Part shown: positions 24,408-31,709 of the stretch, one piece after another
How the letters are laid out: every line of letters begins with the position of its first letter
Numbering within the stretch: the stretch's first letter is position 1
NCBI GenBank assembly: GCA_900550935.1
Contig: URUD01000027.1
Coordinates: 1-39,466 of the forward strand
Origin: an uncultured Roseburia sp.
GTDB taxonomy: Bacteria > Bacillota > Clostridia > Lachnospirales > Lachnospiraceae
DNA: 39,466 nucleotides
Direction: 5' to 3'
Notes under the pieces: model-generated
Seen by the model: the letters and a program-made list of their open reading frames with translations, nothing else
Told to the model about the DNA's origin: nothing
Databases searched by the model: none
Made by a program: the position numbers and the translations under genes

Positions 24408-24440
24408 ATAGCTATCGCGTTTTTTGCGATAGCTATTTTT
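24408..24440 (+). terminator. Intrinsic terminator of the 22.9-24.3 kb operon
   Basis: Perfect 11-base stem ATAGCTATCGC/GCGATAGCTAT, seven-base loop and five Ts. Confidence 0.88.
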
Positions 24441-24481
24441 ATGATGCACCGGAGGGTGCGATAGAAAAGGGAGGAACAAAA

Positions 24482-27004
24482 GTGCAGAAAGGTGCAGTAA
24501 AAGCGACCGTTTTAATTGTTGTATTTTTTGTGTCTGTCATTTTGTTCGAGATACTGACCAATCATGTAAATGAAGATCTGACCACAGAGATGCCGGAGGC
24601 GACGTTACCGGTGATCTCTTTTTATGCGGACGAGATCCAGATAAACGAACTCTATGGATATAAAGACCAGATGAATGCTGCCTATATGCGTGATACGATC
24701 ACGCCGGTGGATGACAGCAGAAAATTGCCGATCCAGATCCAGACTTATCAGAAAGCAATCGACGGGATCTCCTATGAGATCAGGAGCCTTGATGGCGAGC
24801 GTCTGATCGCCAATGCAGACGTGACCTCTTATCAGGAGGAAAAGGAGACCATATCGGCAGAGCTTGAGATCCAGAACCTTTTGCAGGAGGGCGAGGAATA
24901 TCTGCTTTTAATCAAACTGACAAGCGGAGATGAGACGATCTCTTACTATACGAGGATCGTGGAAAAACCGGACAGTCATATGACGGAGTACCTGTCATTT
25001 GCTGAAGAGATCAATGAAAAGACATTTAATAAAGAGACATCCGGAACACTTGCGACTTATATGGAAAAAACCACAGGGGATAATACGACTCTGCAGTTCG
25101 TTTCCTTAAATTCTTCCTTAAAACAGATGTCATGGGCAGGATTTGAAGGAAAGCCGATCACGGATCCGTCCATATCAATCAAAGAGATCACAGATACCTA
25201 CAGTGTCATTGTATTGCAGTATGTCGTCGCCAGCGTGGGAGAAAATGGTGGCAGTGAGTACTATAATATAGAAGAATATTACCGCATCCGTTACACGGAG
25301 AGCAGGATGTATCTGCTCAACTTTGAGCGGACGATGAATGAGATCTTCCGTGGAGAAAACGCGCAGTTTTATGACAACTATATCCAGCTTGGCATCCGGG
25401 ATAAAAATGTAGAATATCGTGCCAATGAGGCAGGAACGATCGTGGCATTCGTACAGGAAGGGGAACTGTGGTGTTACAACGAGGTGGAGAATAATCTATC
25501 AAAAGTATTCAGTTTCCGTGGTTATGAGGGGATTGACCGCAGGGAAAATAACAATCAGCATGAGATCAAGGTAGTCCGCATCAATGAGGCGGGAAGCGTG
25601 GATTATATTGTCTATGGTTACATGAACCGTGGCAATCATGAGGGAGAAGTCGGCATCTGCGTTTACCATTACGACAGCCTTGCAAATACAAACGAAGAAC
25701 TGATCTTCATCCCGTCGGATAAATCATTTGAGGTGATGAAATCAGAGCTGGGACAGTTGATGTATGTCAACGAGGCAGGAGAACTTTACCTGATGGTAAA
25801 TGGAAGCGTATACGGCATTGATCTGAATACGTTAGAGATCCGTACTTTGATCGAGGGTGTCGAAGAGGGCAGTTACGCAATGTCTGAATCAAATGCACTG
25901 TTTGCATGGTCAGATGGGACATCAGACCAGTCGACCCTTCATGTGATGAATTTTACCAATGAAAATGTCATAGATATTACAGAGGGGACAGGAAGTGTCA
26001 TAAAACCACTCGGATTTATGCAGGAGGACTTTGTATACGGTATCGCGGCATCGTCGGATATTTTTGAAGATGCAGCGGGCAACGTGACCATGCCGATGAG
26101 CCAGATTAAGATCGCGGACGTATCGGGCAAGGATATGGAACTCTTAAAGACCTATGAAAAAGCAGGATATTTTGTTTCCAGTATCGAGATCGAAGGTTAT
26201 ACAATGTATTTAAACCGTATCCAGTATAATGGAACCGCTTATGTTGAGGCGGATCAGGATATGATCATGAACCGGGAGGGCGACAGCTTAAAGGTCGTAG
26301 ATGTGCACACAAGTACTTCGGATGTGAAACAGACGCAGGTACAGCTTACACTTGCAAATGAAGTGAATAAAAAGCAGCCGAGACTGCTGACTCCGAAAGA
26401 GACGATCCTTGAGGAGAACCGGACGATCACTTTAAACAGCGACAGACAGGTGGCACTTTATTATGTTTACGTGAAGGGAAAAGTCATCACTACAACGGAG
26501 TCCGTTACTGAGGCGATCCGGTCAGCGAATGAAAATATGGGCGTTGTCATCAGTGATGAACAGCAATACATCTGGAAACGTTCGAGAAAGGCGATACAAG
26601 GTACTTTAACTGATATTGCAGTGGGGGTTGAAGATGAAAATGCCGACAGTATCGCGCAGTGTATCAATGCGATGCTGGAAAAAGAAGGAATAAATATTAG
26701 CGTCAGTGCATTAATTGCAGGCGGAGAGACCCCGAAGAATATTCTCAAAAATACAATGAAGGACGCAAGGATATTAGATTTAACAGGATGCGATATGGAA
26801 GAAGTCCTTTATTATGTGAGCTGTGGAAAGCCAGTATTTGCAATGACTGGAAGCAATGATGCAGTACTTTTAGTAGGATATGATTCTGGCAATGTTATCA
26901 TTTTTGATCCGTTGATTGGAAACGTGTATAAACGAAATAATGCGGATGCTGCGCAGATGTTTGCGGATGCGGGAAACGTATTTTTTGCATATTTAACCAA
27001 GTAG
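24482..27004 (+). CDS. Membrane-anchored extracytoplasmic protein, beta-propeller-like core, degenerate C39-like C-terminus
   Basis: 840-residue protein I cannot name. Residues 6-26 form a single N-terminal membrane anchor; the rest is probably outside. Residues 300-640 show short repeats of hydrophobic strands (VYHYDSL, LYLMVNG, LFAWSDGT, MYLNRIQYNG) that look like a beta-propeller. The last 130 residues resemble a C39/papain-like fold: C727 in AQCINAML, the strand AVLLVGYD and D809 in IIFDP sit where such enzymes carry Cys, His-Ala-Val and Asp. The histidine position is Asp (D793), so it is probably not an active peptidase. GTG start after GGGAGG; it has its own promoter. Confidence 0.75.
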   Translation: MQKGAVKATVLIVVFFVSVILFEILTNHVNEDLTTEMPEATLPVISFYADEIQINELYGYKDQMNAAYMRDTITPVDDSRKLPIQIQTYQKAIDGISYEIRSLDGERLIANADVTSYQEEKETISAELEIQNLLQEGEEYLLLIKLTSGDETISYYTRIVEKPDSHMTEYLSFAEEINEKTFNKETSGTLATYMEKTTGDNTTLQFVSLNSSLKQMSWAGFEGKPITDPSISIKEITDTYSVIVLQYVVASVGENGGSEYYNIEEYYRIRYTESRMYLLNFERTMNEIFRGENAQFYDNYIQLGIRDKNVEYRANEAGTIVAFVQEGELWCYNEVENNLSKVFSFRGYEGIDRRENNNQHEIKVVRINEAGSVDYIVYGYMNRGNHEGEVGICVYHYDSLANTNEELIFIPSDKSFEVMKSELGQLMYVNEAGELYLMVNGSVYGIDLNTLEIRTLIEGVEEGSYAMSESNALFAWSDGTSDQSTLHVMNFTNENVIDITEGTGSVIKPLGFMQEDFVYGIAASSDIFEDAAGNVTMPMSQIKIADVSGKDMELLKTYEKAGYFVSSIEIEGYTMYLNRIQYNGTAYVEADQDMIMNREGDSLKVVDVHTSTSDVKQTQVQLTLANEVNKKQPRLLTPKETILEENRTITLNSDRQVALYYVYVKGKVITTTESVTEAIRSANENMGVVISDEQQYIWKRSRKAIQGTLTDIAVGVEDENADSIAQCINAMLEKEGINISVSALIAGGETPKNILKNTMKDARILDLTGCDMEEVLYYVSCGKPVFAMTGSNDAVLLVGYDSGNVIIFDPLIGNVYKRNNADAAQMFADAGNVFFAYLTK

Positions 27005-27093
27005 AGGGAAAGAATACCGGCATAAAAACGCATAAAAAAAGAAGAAAAACAAAAGGCGTTTCGGTAATTTCTAACGATTCTGGTTTCGGTGTA

Positions 27094-27122
27094 TTGCAAA
27101 TTTAGTCCTAATGGGTTATATT
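27094..27122 (+). promoter_or_regulatory. Promoter of the HPr-like gene
   Basis: TTGCAA, 17 bases and TATATT, about 34 bases before the start codon, in the 151-base gap after the 840-residue protein gene. The rest of the gap shows no clear element. Confidence 0.55.
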
Positions 27123-27155
27123 TTGAGAAGTACTTGAAAAGAGGAAGTGAATGAT

Positions 27156-27410
27156 ATGAGCAGAAAAGAAGTAGTAATTTCAAATGTTTCTGAAGAACAC
27201 AATAATCCGATCGCAGAATTAGTTCAGGTGGCTTGCCGCTTTGATAGCGAGATTATACTGGAAAGCGATAATAGACGTATTAACGCGAAAAGTATTATGG
27301 GGATTATGGCATTCAATCCTTCAAAAGGAATGACAGTGAATATCGTGGCTGAGGGTAAGGATGAGGATGAAGCATTAAGTGCAATGGAGAAGTTTTTAGT
27401 TTGTGAGTAA
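27156..27410 (+). CDS. HPr-family phosphocarrier-like protein
   Basis: 84-residue HPr fold. H15 is in the position of the PTS phospho-histidine and S46 is in the classic INAKSIMGIM site phosphorylated by HPr kinase in Firmicutes. The residues after H15 are unusual: HPr normally reads HARPA, here HNNPI, so Arg17, which stabilises the phospho-histidine, is Asn. Catalytic transfer from enzyme I may be weak, favouring a regulatory role, as for Crh. ATG 27156 gives the standard numbering and follows GAGGAAG by about ten bases. No enzyme I, kinase or other PTS gene is nearby. Confidence 0.88.
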   Translation: MSRKEVVISNVSEEHNNPIAELVQVACRFDSEIILESDNRRINAKSIMGIMAFNPSKGMTVNIVAEGKDEDEALSAMEKFLVCE

Positions 27411-27436
27411 ATTTTTTTGTTGAGGGAGGATTTATC

Positions 27437-27916
27437 ATGGATAAGAAAATGGCAAAGCCAGATGTGAAACTGGCTGCAAAGGAAACTGCAACAACAGCAA
27501 AAGAGACCGTTGTAAATGCAAAGAATGTAGTAAAAGAAACCGCAGCAGATGCGAAAGCAGTTGTAAACACCAAGGTGGAAGAGACAAAGAACGCAATCGT
27601 TAAAACAGCGATTGCAAAAGAGATCGAAGAAAAGAAAGAAGCTGTAAAAACAGCTGCAAAACCGGTAAAAGAGAAGAAACCTTCAAGAGCTGCAAAGAAA
27701 GCTGCAAAAGAAGAAGCTAAGCCGGAAATCTACGTGCAGTATCAGGGACAGGAAGCAGTATTGGCAGATGTTGTTGAGAAGGCAAAGAACGAATTTGTTG
27801 CTGCCGGTCACAGAGTATCTACGATTAAATCCCTCCGGGTATATTTAAAACCGGAAGAGTTTGCTGCATATTATGTCATCAACCAGAAGTTTGCCGGAAG
27901 AGTAGACTTATTTTAA
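27437..27916 (+). CDS. DUF6465-family protein with Lys/Ala-rich N-terminus
   Basis: 159-residue protein. Residues 1-95 are a highly biased Ala/Lys/Glu/Val stretch (AAKETATTAKETVVNAK, PSRAAKKAAKEEAKP), resembling histone-H1-like or LEA-like tails and likely an extended helix. Residues 96-159 are a compact domain (EIYVQYQGQEAVLADVVEKA, SLRVYLKPEEFAAYYVINQK) that I associate with DUF6465. The function is unknown; the tail could bind nucleic acid or simply be disordered. GGGAGG precedes the ATG. It is 27 bases after the HPr-like gene and is followed by a terminator. Confidence 0.8.
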   Translation: MDKKMAKPDVKLAAKETATTAKETVVNAKNVVKETAADAKAVVNTKVEETKNAIVKTAIAKEIEEKKEAVKTAAKPVKEKKPSRAAKKAAKEEAKPEIYVQYQGQEAVLADVVEKAKNEFVAAGHRVSTIKSLRVYLKPEEFAAYYVINQKFAGRVDLF

Positions 27917-27938
27917 TACATAGTAAGAACAAAGATAT

Positions 27939-27962
27939 GCGCAGAGAATTTTTTCTCTGTGC
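27939..27962 (+). terminator. Terminator after the DUF6465 gene
   Basis: GCGCAGAGAA and TTCTCTGTGC (one G-U pair) with a TTTT loop, then an AT-rich ATTATTTTATT tail. Confidence 0.75.
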
Positions 27963-27977
27963 ATTATTTTATTCATG

Positions 27978-28012
27978 ATAATAGAATGTTCGCGGAGCGT
28001 GCATTCTATTAT
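27978..28012. repeat. Hairpin between convergent transcription units
   Basis: Perfect 11-base arms ATAATAGAATG/CATTCTATTAT, with an inner CGC/GCG pairing around GGA. It has no T-run and lies between two terminators; role unknown. Confidence 0.6.
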
Positions 28013-28027
28013 TTGACCCATTGATTC

Positions 28028-28066
28028 AAAAAAGCATGCACAGAAAATTTCTGCACATGCTTTTTT
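28028..28066. terminator. Bidirectional terminator (prs on minus strand)
   Basis: AAAAAAGCATG and CATGCTTTTTT pair perfectly; an inner six-base stem continues after two mismatches. There are Ts on both strands, so it can stop prs and any readthrough from the DUF6465 gene. Confidence 0.85.
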
Positions 28067-28070
28067 AGAT

Positions 28071-29255
28071 TTATGACTGCTGCTGCTCTGCTTTATATTT
28101 GGATACAAGGCGTTCAATTCTGTCATATGGATTTAATAAGTCACTGATGGAAGAATCATGATTTAAGGTGTCGATGATGTAAGCGATATATTTACTCATA
28201 TCACAGTTGATATAATATGGTCTGGAAAGCAGTTCCGGTGCCTGGTAGGTCAGGTTTGTGGTAACCACTTTGTAGATAGTTCCGTCTGCAACTGCTTCAT
28301 CAAATTTCTCGAGACCATTTGTAAATAATCCGAAAGTAGCAACAACGAAGATCCGGTTTGCTTTTCTTTTCTTCAGCTCAGTAGCAACGTCGATCATGCT
28401 TTCACCGGAGGAAATCATATCATCAATAATGATAACATCTTTGCCTTCTACGGAAGAACCTAAGAATTCATGTGCCACGATCGGGTTACGACCGTCTACG
28501 ATCTTGCTGAAGTCACGTCTCTTATAGAACATACCCATATCAAGACCAAGCACGTTTGCTAAATAGATCGCACGATTGGTACCACCTTCATCCGGGCTGA
28601 TGATCATCATATGATCTGCATCGATCTGAAGATCTTTTACATTTTTTAAGATACCTTTGATAAACTGGTAAGCCGGCTGAACGGTTTCAAAGCCTTTTAA
28701 TGGGATCGCATTCTGGACACGAGGATCATGTGCATCGAAGGTGATGATGTTATCAACACCCATTGCAGTAAGTTCCTGCAATGCAAGTGCACAGTCTAAG
28801 GACTCACGGGTCGTACGTTTATGCTGACGGCTCTCATATAAGAAAGGTACGATCGCGGTAATACGTCTTGCCTTTCCACCAACTGCTGCAATAATACGTT
28901 TCAGATCAGAGTAGTGATCGTCTGGAGACATGTGGTTTTCGTAGCCACATACCTTATAAGTAAGGCTGTGATTGGTAACATCCACGAGAAGATACAGGTC
29001 ATATCCTCTTACAGACTCTTTGATCACAGCTTTTGCTTCACCGGTTCCGAAACGCGGAACAGAAGTGGAAATGATATAGGAGTCGCGGCGGTAACCTTTG
29101 AAAGCAGGGTCAGTTTCATGCAGATGCTGTCTCTTTTCACGCCAGCTGACCAGGTACTGGTCTACTTTGACACCTAACTCTTTGCAGCTCTCAAGAGGGA
29201 TAAGTCCGAGCATTCCGTCAGGGATCGTTTCTAGGTTTCTTTCATCGTTTGGCAT
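28071..29255 (-). CDS. prs: Ribose-phosphate pyrophosphokinase (PRPP synthetase), long form
   Basis: Makes PRPP from ribose-5-phosphate and ATP for nucleotide, His and Trp synthesis. The PRPP-binding loop DVIIIDDMISSGESM (273-287) and the flanking FDAHDP (173-178) and SPDEGG regions are those of the family; an HKR-type catalytic stretch is visible in ESRQHKRTTRE (141-151). Length 394 exceeds the usual 310-320; the extra residues are mainly at the N-terminus. The start is set at the ATG after TGGAGGAATC, 33 bases inside the longest open frame. It lies 78 bases after the helicase-loader gene, possibly co-transcribed. Confidence 0.93.
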   Translation of the reverse strand: MPNDERNLETIPDGMLGLIPLESCKELGVKVDQYLVSWREKRQHLHETDPAFKGYRRDSYIISTSVPRFGTGEAKAVIKESVRGYDLYLLVDVTNHSLTYKVCGYENHMSPDDHYSDLKRIIAAVGGKARRITAIVPFLYESRQHKRTTRESLDCALALQELTAMGVDNIITFDAHDPRVQNAIPLKGFETVQPAYQFIKGILKNVKDLQIDADHMMIISPDEGGTNRAIYLANVLGLDMGMFYKRRDFSKIVDGRNPIVAHEFLGSSVEGKDVIIIDDMISSGESMIDVATELKKRKANRIFVVATFGLFTNGLEKFDEAVADGTIYKVVTTNLTYQAPELLSRPYYINCDMSKYIAYIIDTLNHDSSISDLLNPYDRIERLVSKYKAEQQQS

Positions 29256-29333
29256 TTGAATGATTCCTCCATAAAAAATTGTTTGCATATATCTTCAATA
29301 GATTGCTCTAATGAATACAGTAGTATACATACA

Positions 29334-30320
29334 CTAGCGGCGGCGTTTTAAGATACGGATATCTGCGCCAAACAGCTTTAGCAGTGTATAGTTGCTTGAG
29401 ATGCGGGAGAGGACACGTTCAGAATAAATATCCGCGATCTGGTTCATGCCCAGATTTGTGGATATGATCGTTGATTTCTTCCGCAGGATGCGCTCATTTA
29501 AACATAGAAAAAGCTGGGAAGTCGTAAAAGAGTTGGAAAGCTCTGTTCCCAGGTCATCAATAATGAGCAGATCACAGGTGAAAATGTTCTGATGTGCGGC
29601 AAGCGCATCTTCGTCTTTTTCAAACACACCCTTACTTAATATATCAAATAATTGGAATGCTGTAAAATAAATTACAGAATGTCCGCGGTCAAGCAGTTCT
29701 TTTGCGACACAGTTTGACAAAAAAGTCTTTCCGATACCGGTGTCTCCATAGAGATAGAGATTGGAAAAGGTATCAGGATGATCAAAATCTGCAACAAACT
29801 CATGGCATTTTGCCACGGCGTATTTTGCGGTGGCAAGGGACGACAGCCCGGTTGCAGGGTTAATGTCTTCATCGGAATAATAATCATAGGAAAAGGTAGA
29901 AAAATTTTCCCGTAACAGCACTTCGCGCAGATTGGACTGCGTATAGACGAGATTGATAGCAGCCTGTTTAAAACAATGGCAGCGTTTCCCGTCGATAAAG
30001 CCGGTATCTTTGCAGTCCGGACACATATAAGAAGGCTTTAGGTAATCCTCCGGGATCTCATAGCGGCGGAGCAATTCGGCACGTTCTGTGCGGTAACGAT
30101 TTAACTCTTCCTGATAAGAGGCAAAGGCATCGCTGTTGCCGTCAAGCATTTTTCTGGCAGAAGAGACAGAAAGGGATGCAATCGCCTGGTCGATTTCCCG
30201 TAAGCGGGGAACCTTCAGATAGGTAAGCCGGATACGTTCCTCCAGGTCATGCTGGTTTTTCAGTTGTCTTGCATCATAAGTACGGATCAATTCATCGTAC
30301 TGCGAATTACTTAAAGACAT
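29334..30320 (-). CDS. DnaC/DnaI-like helicase-loader ATPase
   Basis: 328-residue AAA+ protein predicted to load the replicative helicase. N-terminal helical region, then a zinc-binding-like cluster (C100, C103, C114, C116 in YMCPDCKDTG and GKRCHCF), as in DnaI of Bacillus. The ATPase domain has Walker A GDTGIGKT (192-199), Walker B LLIIDDLG (251-258) and an arginine-finger region near the end (SERVLSRISSNY). CGGAGGG precedes the ATG. It is 16 bases downstream of the DnaD-like gene on the same strand, the classic DnaD-DnaI primosome pair. Confidence 0.9.
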   Translation of the reverse strand: MSLSNSQYDELIRTYDARQLKNQHDLEERIRLTYLKVPRLREIDQAIASLSVSSARKMLDGNSDAFASYQEELNRYRTERAELLRRYEIPEDYLKPSYMCPDCKDTGFIDGKRCHCFKQAAINLVYTQSNLREVLLRENFSTFSYDYYSDEDINPATGLSSLATAKYAVAKCHEFVADFDHPDTFSNLYLYGDTGIGKTFLSNCVAKELLDRGHSVIYFTAFQLFDILSKGVFEKDEDALAAHQNIFTCDLLIIDDLGTELSNSFTTSQLFLCLNERILRKKSTIISTNLGMNQIADIYSERVLSRISSNYTLLKLFGADIRILKRRR

Positions 30321-30336
30321 AGAACCCTCCGGAGTA

Positions 30337-31404
30337 TTACGGTGTATTGGTGGTAAGCAGCATCTGTTCTAACTGGTCGTAATCGTAGGAACGCTGCTTG
30401 AAATTGTTGAATTTGTTTTTGGAATTTCCAGCACCTTCTGCGCTGGCAGATGCTGTCTCTGCGGCACGCTTGCTCTGGTGTGCATTGTCGACTCTTGTGA
30501 CATCGGACAGATTATGTACCTGCTGTTTCTTCCAGTTCTTTAAAATGGAGTCTGTATAAGGAAAGCTTGGCTGGTGAACGGACTGGATGGTGCGCTCGCA
30601 GGCTGCAGCGATCAGTTCCAGAGAAAAGCCATAGTCTTTTTTCCATTTCTCAATATAATCCATTTCAGAAGAAACCAGATCGCGGTTTGAAATACCGAAT
30701 GCTTTCTTTACCGCAAAGTAAGCCTGACTGTGAAGCTGCGATTCGCGTTTGGCATCCATGACAGTGGTAATGCCTGCCTTTGCCCAGTTGAGCGCGACAG
30801 ACTGGATATAATGGATGCTGCTGCGGTCTTTGGTAACGCAGTATTCGATCAGGTATTCGATCAGTTCCGTTGAAAAATGAAGCTCATCATAAAGATAGAG
30901 CAGGGTATCGACATCAATGGAGGTCAAGGTGCGCTTTAGATAACGCTCTGCGATAAACAATAACTCTGCGATCTGGTCATTTTCCCGGAATACGGCAATC
31001 TCATCCGGCGTGTAGCTTTTGCGCATGGGAAGTTCCGCTGTGGCAGGTTCTTCCGCTGTCTCTTCCTCGCGGGGCATGTCCTCTTCCAGTGGGGCAGCTC
31101 CTTTTTCGGTCGAATCTAAAATAGTAACACCGGTCAGGTTATGTTCCTTATCATATTCCAGACGTAAAAGATGCATGCGTTCCCAGTAGCTTAAGGCACG
31201 TTTGACATCCTTTTCAGTGTGTTCAAACTTATCTGCAATGGAAGAAAGCGAAACCGAGGCATCCGGTGCGTTCATCAGGCGCAGCAGATACAGATAGATC
31301 TTTACAAATTCGCCATTGGCATCTGACATATACTCGTCAATAAAAATATTTGAAACGCTGGTTGCAGAACAATCAGTGTCATTGTGTATCATAATCTTTG
31401 GCAT
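30337..31404 (-). CDS. DnaD-domain replication initiation protein
   Basis: 355-residue primosomal protein. Residues 17-90 are the winged-helix-like DnaD N-terminal domain (SLSSIADKFEHTEKDVKRAL). Two DnaB_2-type modules follow: about 145-220 (LTSIDVDTLLYLYDELHFST) and 235-300 (SNRDLVSSEMDYIEKWKKDYG, with the PFPYTDSILKNWKKQ-like final motif here as SFPYTDSILKNWKKQ). An acidic linker lies between. It should act with DnaA and the next gene product to open origins. The upstream region carries an extended -10 promoter and DnaA boxes. The ribosome site is weak. Confidence 0.9.
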   Translation of the reverse strand: MPKIMIHNDTDCSATSVSNIFIDEYMSDANGEFVKIYLYLLRLMNAPDASVSLSSIADKFEHTEKDVKRALSYWERMHLLRLEYDKEHNLTGVTILDSTEKGAAPLEEDMPREEETAEEPATAELPMRKSYTPDEIAVFRENDQIAELLFIAERYLKRTLTSIDVDTLLYLYDELHFSTELIEYLIEYCVTKDRSSIHYIQSVALNWAKAGITTVMDAKRESQLHSQAYFAVKKAFGISNRDLVSSEMDYIEKWKKDYGFSLELIAAACERTIQSVHQPSFPYTDSILKNWKKQQVHNLSDVTRVDNAHQSKRAAETASASAEGAGNSKNKFNNFKQRSYDYDQLEQMLLTTNTP

Positions 31405-31451
31405 AAAGTATCAGCTCGCTTCCATATATAGTGAAAATTTTTACGTTCCAA

Positions 31452-31457
31452 ATTATA
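31452..31457 (-). promoter_or_regulatory. Extended -10 promoter of the dnaD-dnaC genes
   Basis: On the minus strand TGCTATAAT (TG-C before TATAAT), about 48 bases before the dnaD start codon. The -35 (TTCTCA at 17 bases) is poor. The DnaA boxes lie 70 or more bases further upstream. Confidence 0.55.
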
Positions 31458-31526
31458 GCACAGGAATTTTCAAATGAGAAGTATCTTTTTTGCCAAAACC
31501 CTCTCCACAGGCGGCGAAACCCGGAT

Positions 31527-31544
31527 TGTGGATAATGTGGATAA
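31527..31544 (-). promoter_or_regulatory. Tandem pair of perfect DnaA boxes
   Basis: Two copies of TTATCCACA (minus strand) directly abutting with no spacer. This is the consensus DnaA binding site. They are in the same orientation as the second pair at 31691-31708. Confidence 0.85.
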
Positions 31545-31648
31545 AATGTGAGTATTTTTTCGAAAAAAGGATTATGGAAACTGTAAAAAGAAAACAGGTA
31601 CTGGTTTCATAAGGTTTTATAAAAAAATAATAAACAGATTATGTAAAC

Positions 31649-31697
31649 AAAAAAATCCACACTTAACCGTTGAAGTTTTCCCCAATTAAGTGTGGAT
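31649..31697 (-). terminator. Intrinsic terminator of murC, overlapping a DnaA box
   Basis: Arms ATCCACACTTAA (31655-31666) and TTAAGTGTGGAT (31686-31697) pair perfectly over 12 bases; on the minus strand the hairpin is followed by about seven Ts. The upstream arm includes part of the DnaA box at 31691. Confidence 0.82.
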
Positions 31698-31708
31698 AAT
31701 GTGGATAA
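31691..31708 (-). promoter_or_regulatory. Second tandem pair of perfect DnaA boxes
   Basis: Again two abutting TTATCCACA copies, ending one base from the murC stop codon. The 146 bases between the pairs are very AT-rich, with A and T runs. The full 305-base gap 31405-31709 thus holds a promoter, four DnaA boxes and a terminator. Confidence 0.85.
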
Positions 31709-31709
31709 C

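Noticed and set aside
31405..31709. The DnaA-box region as the main chromosomal origin
   Set aside because: No dnaA, dnaN, rpmH or gidA genes are near, and only four boxes are present; a control or titration site is likelier.
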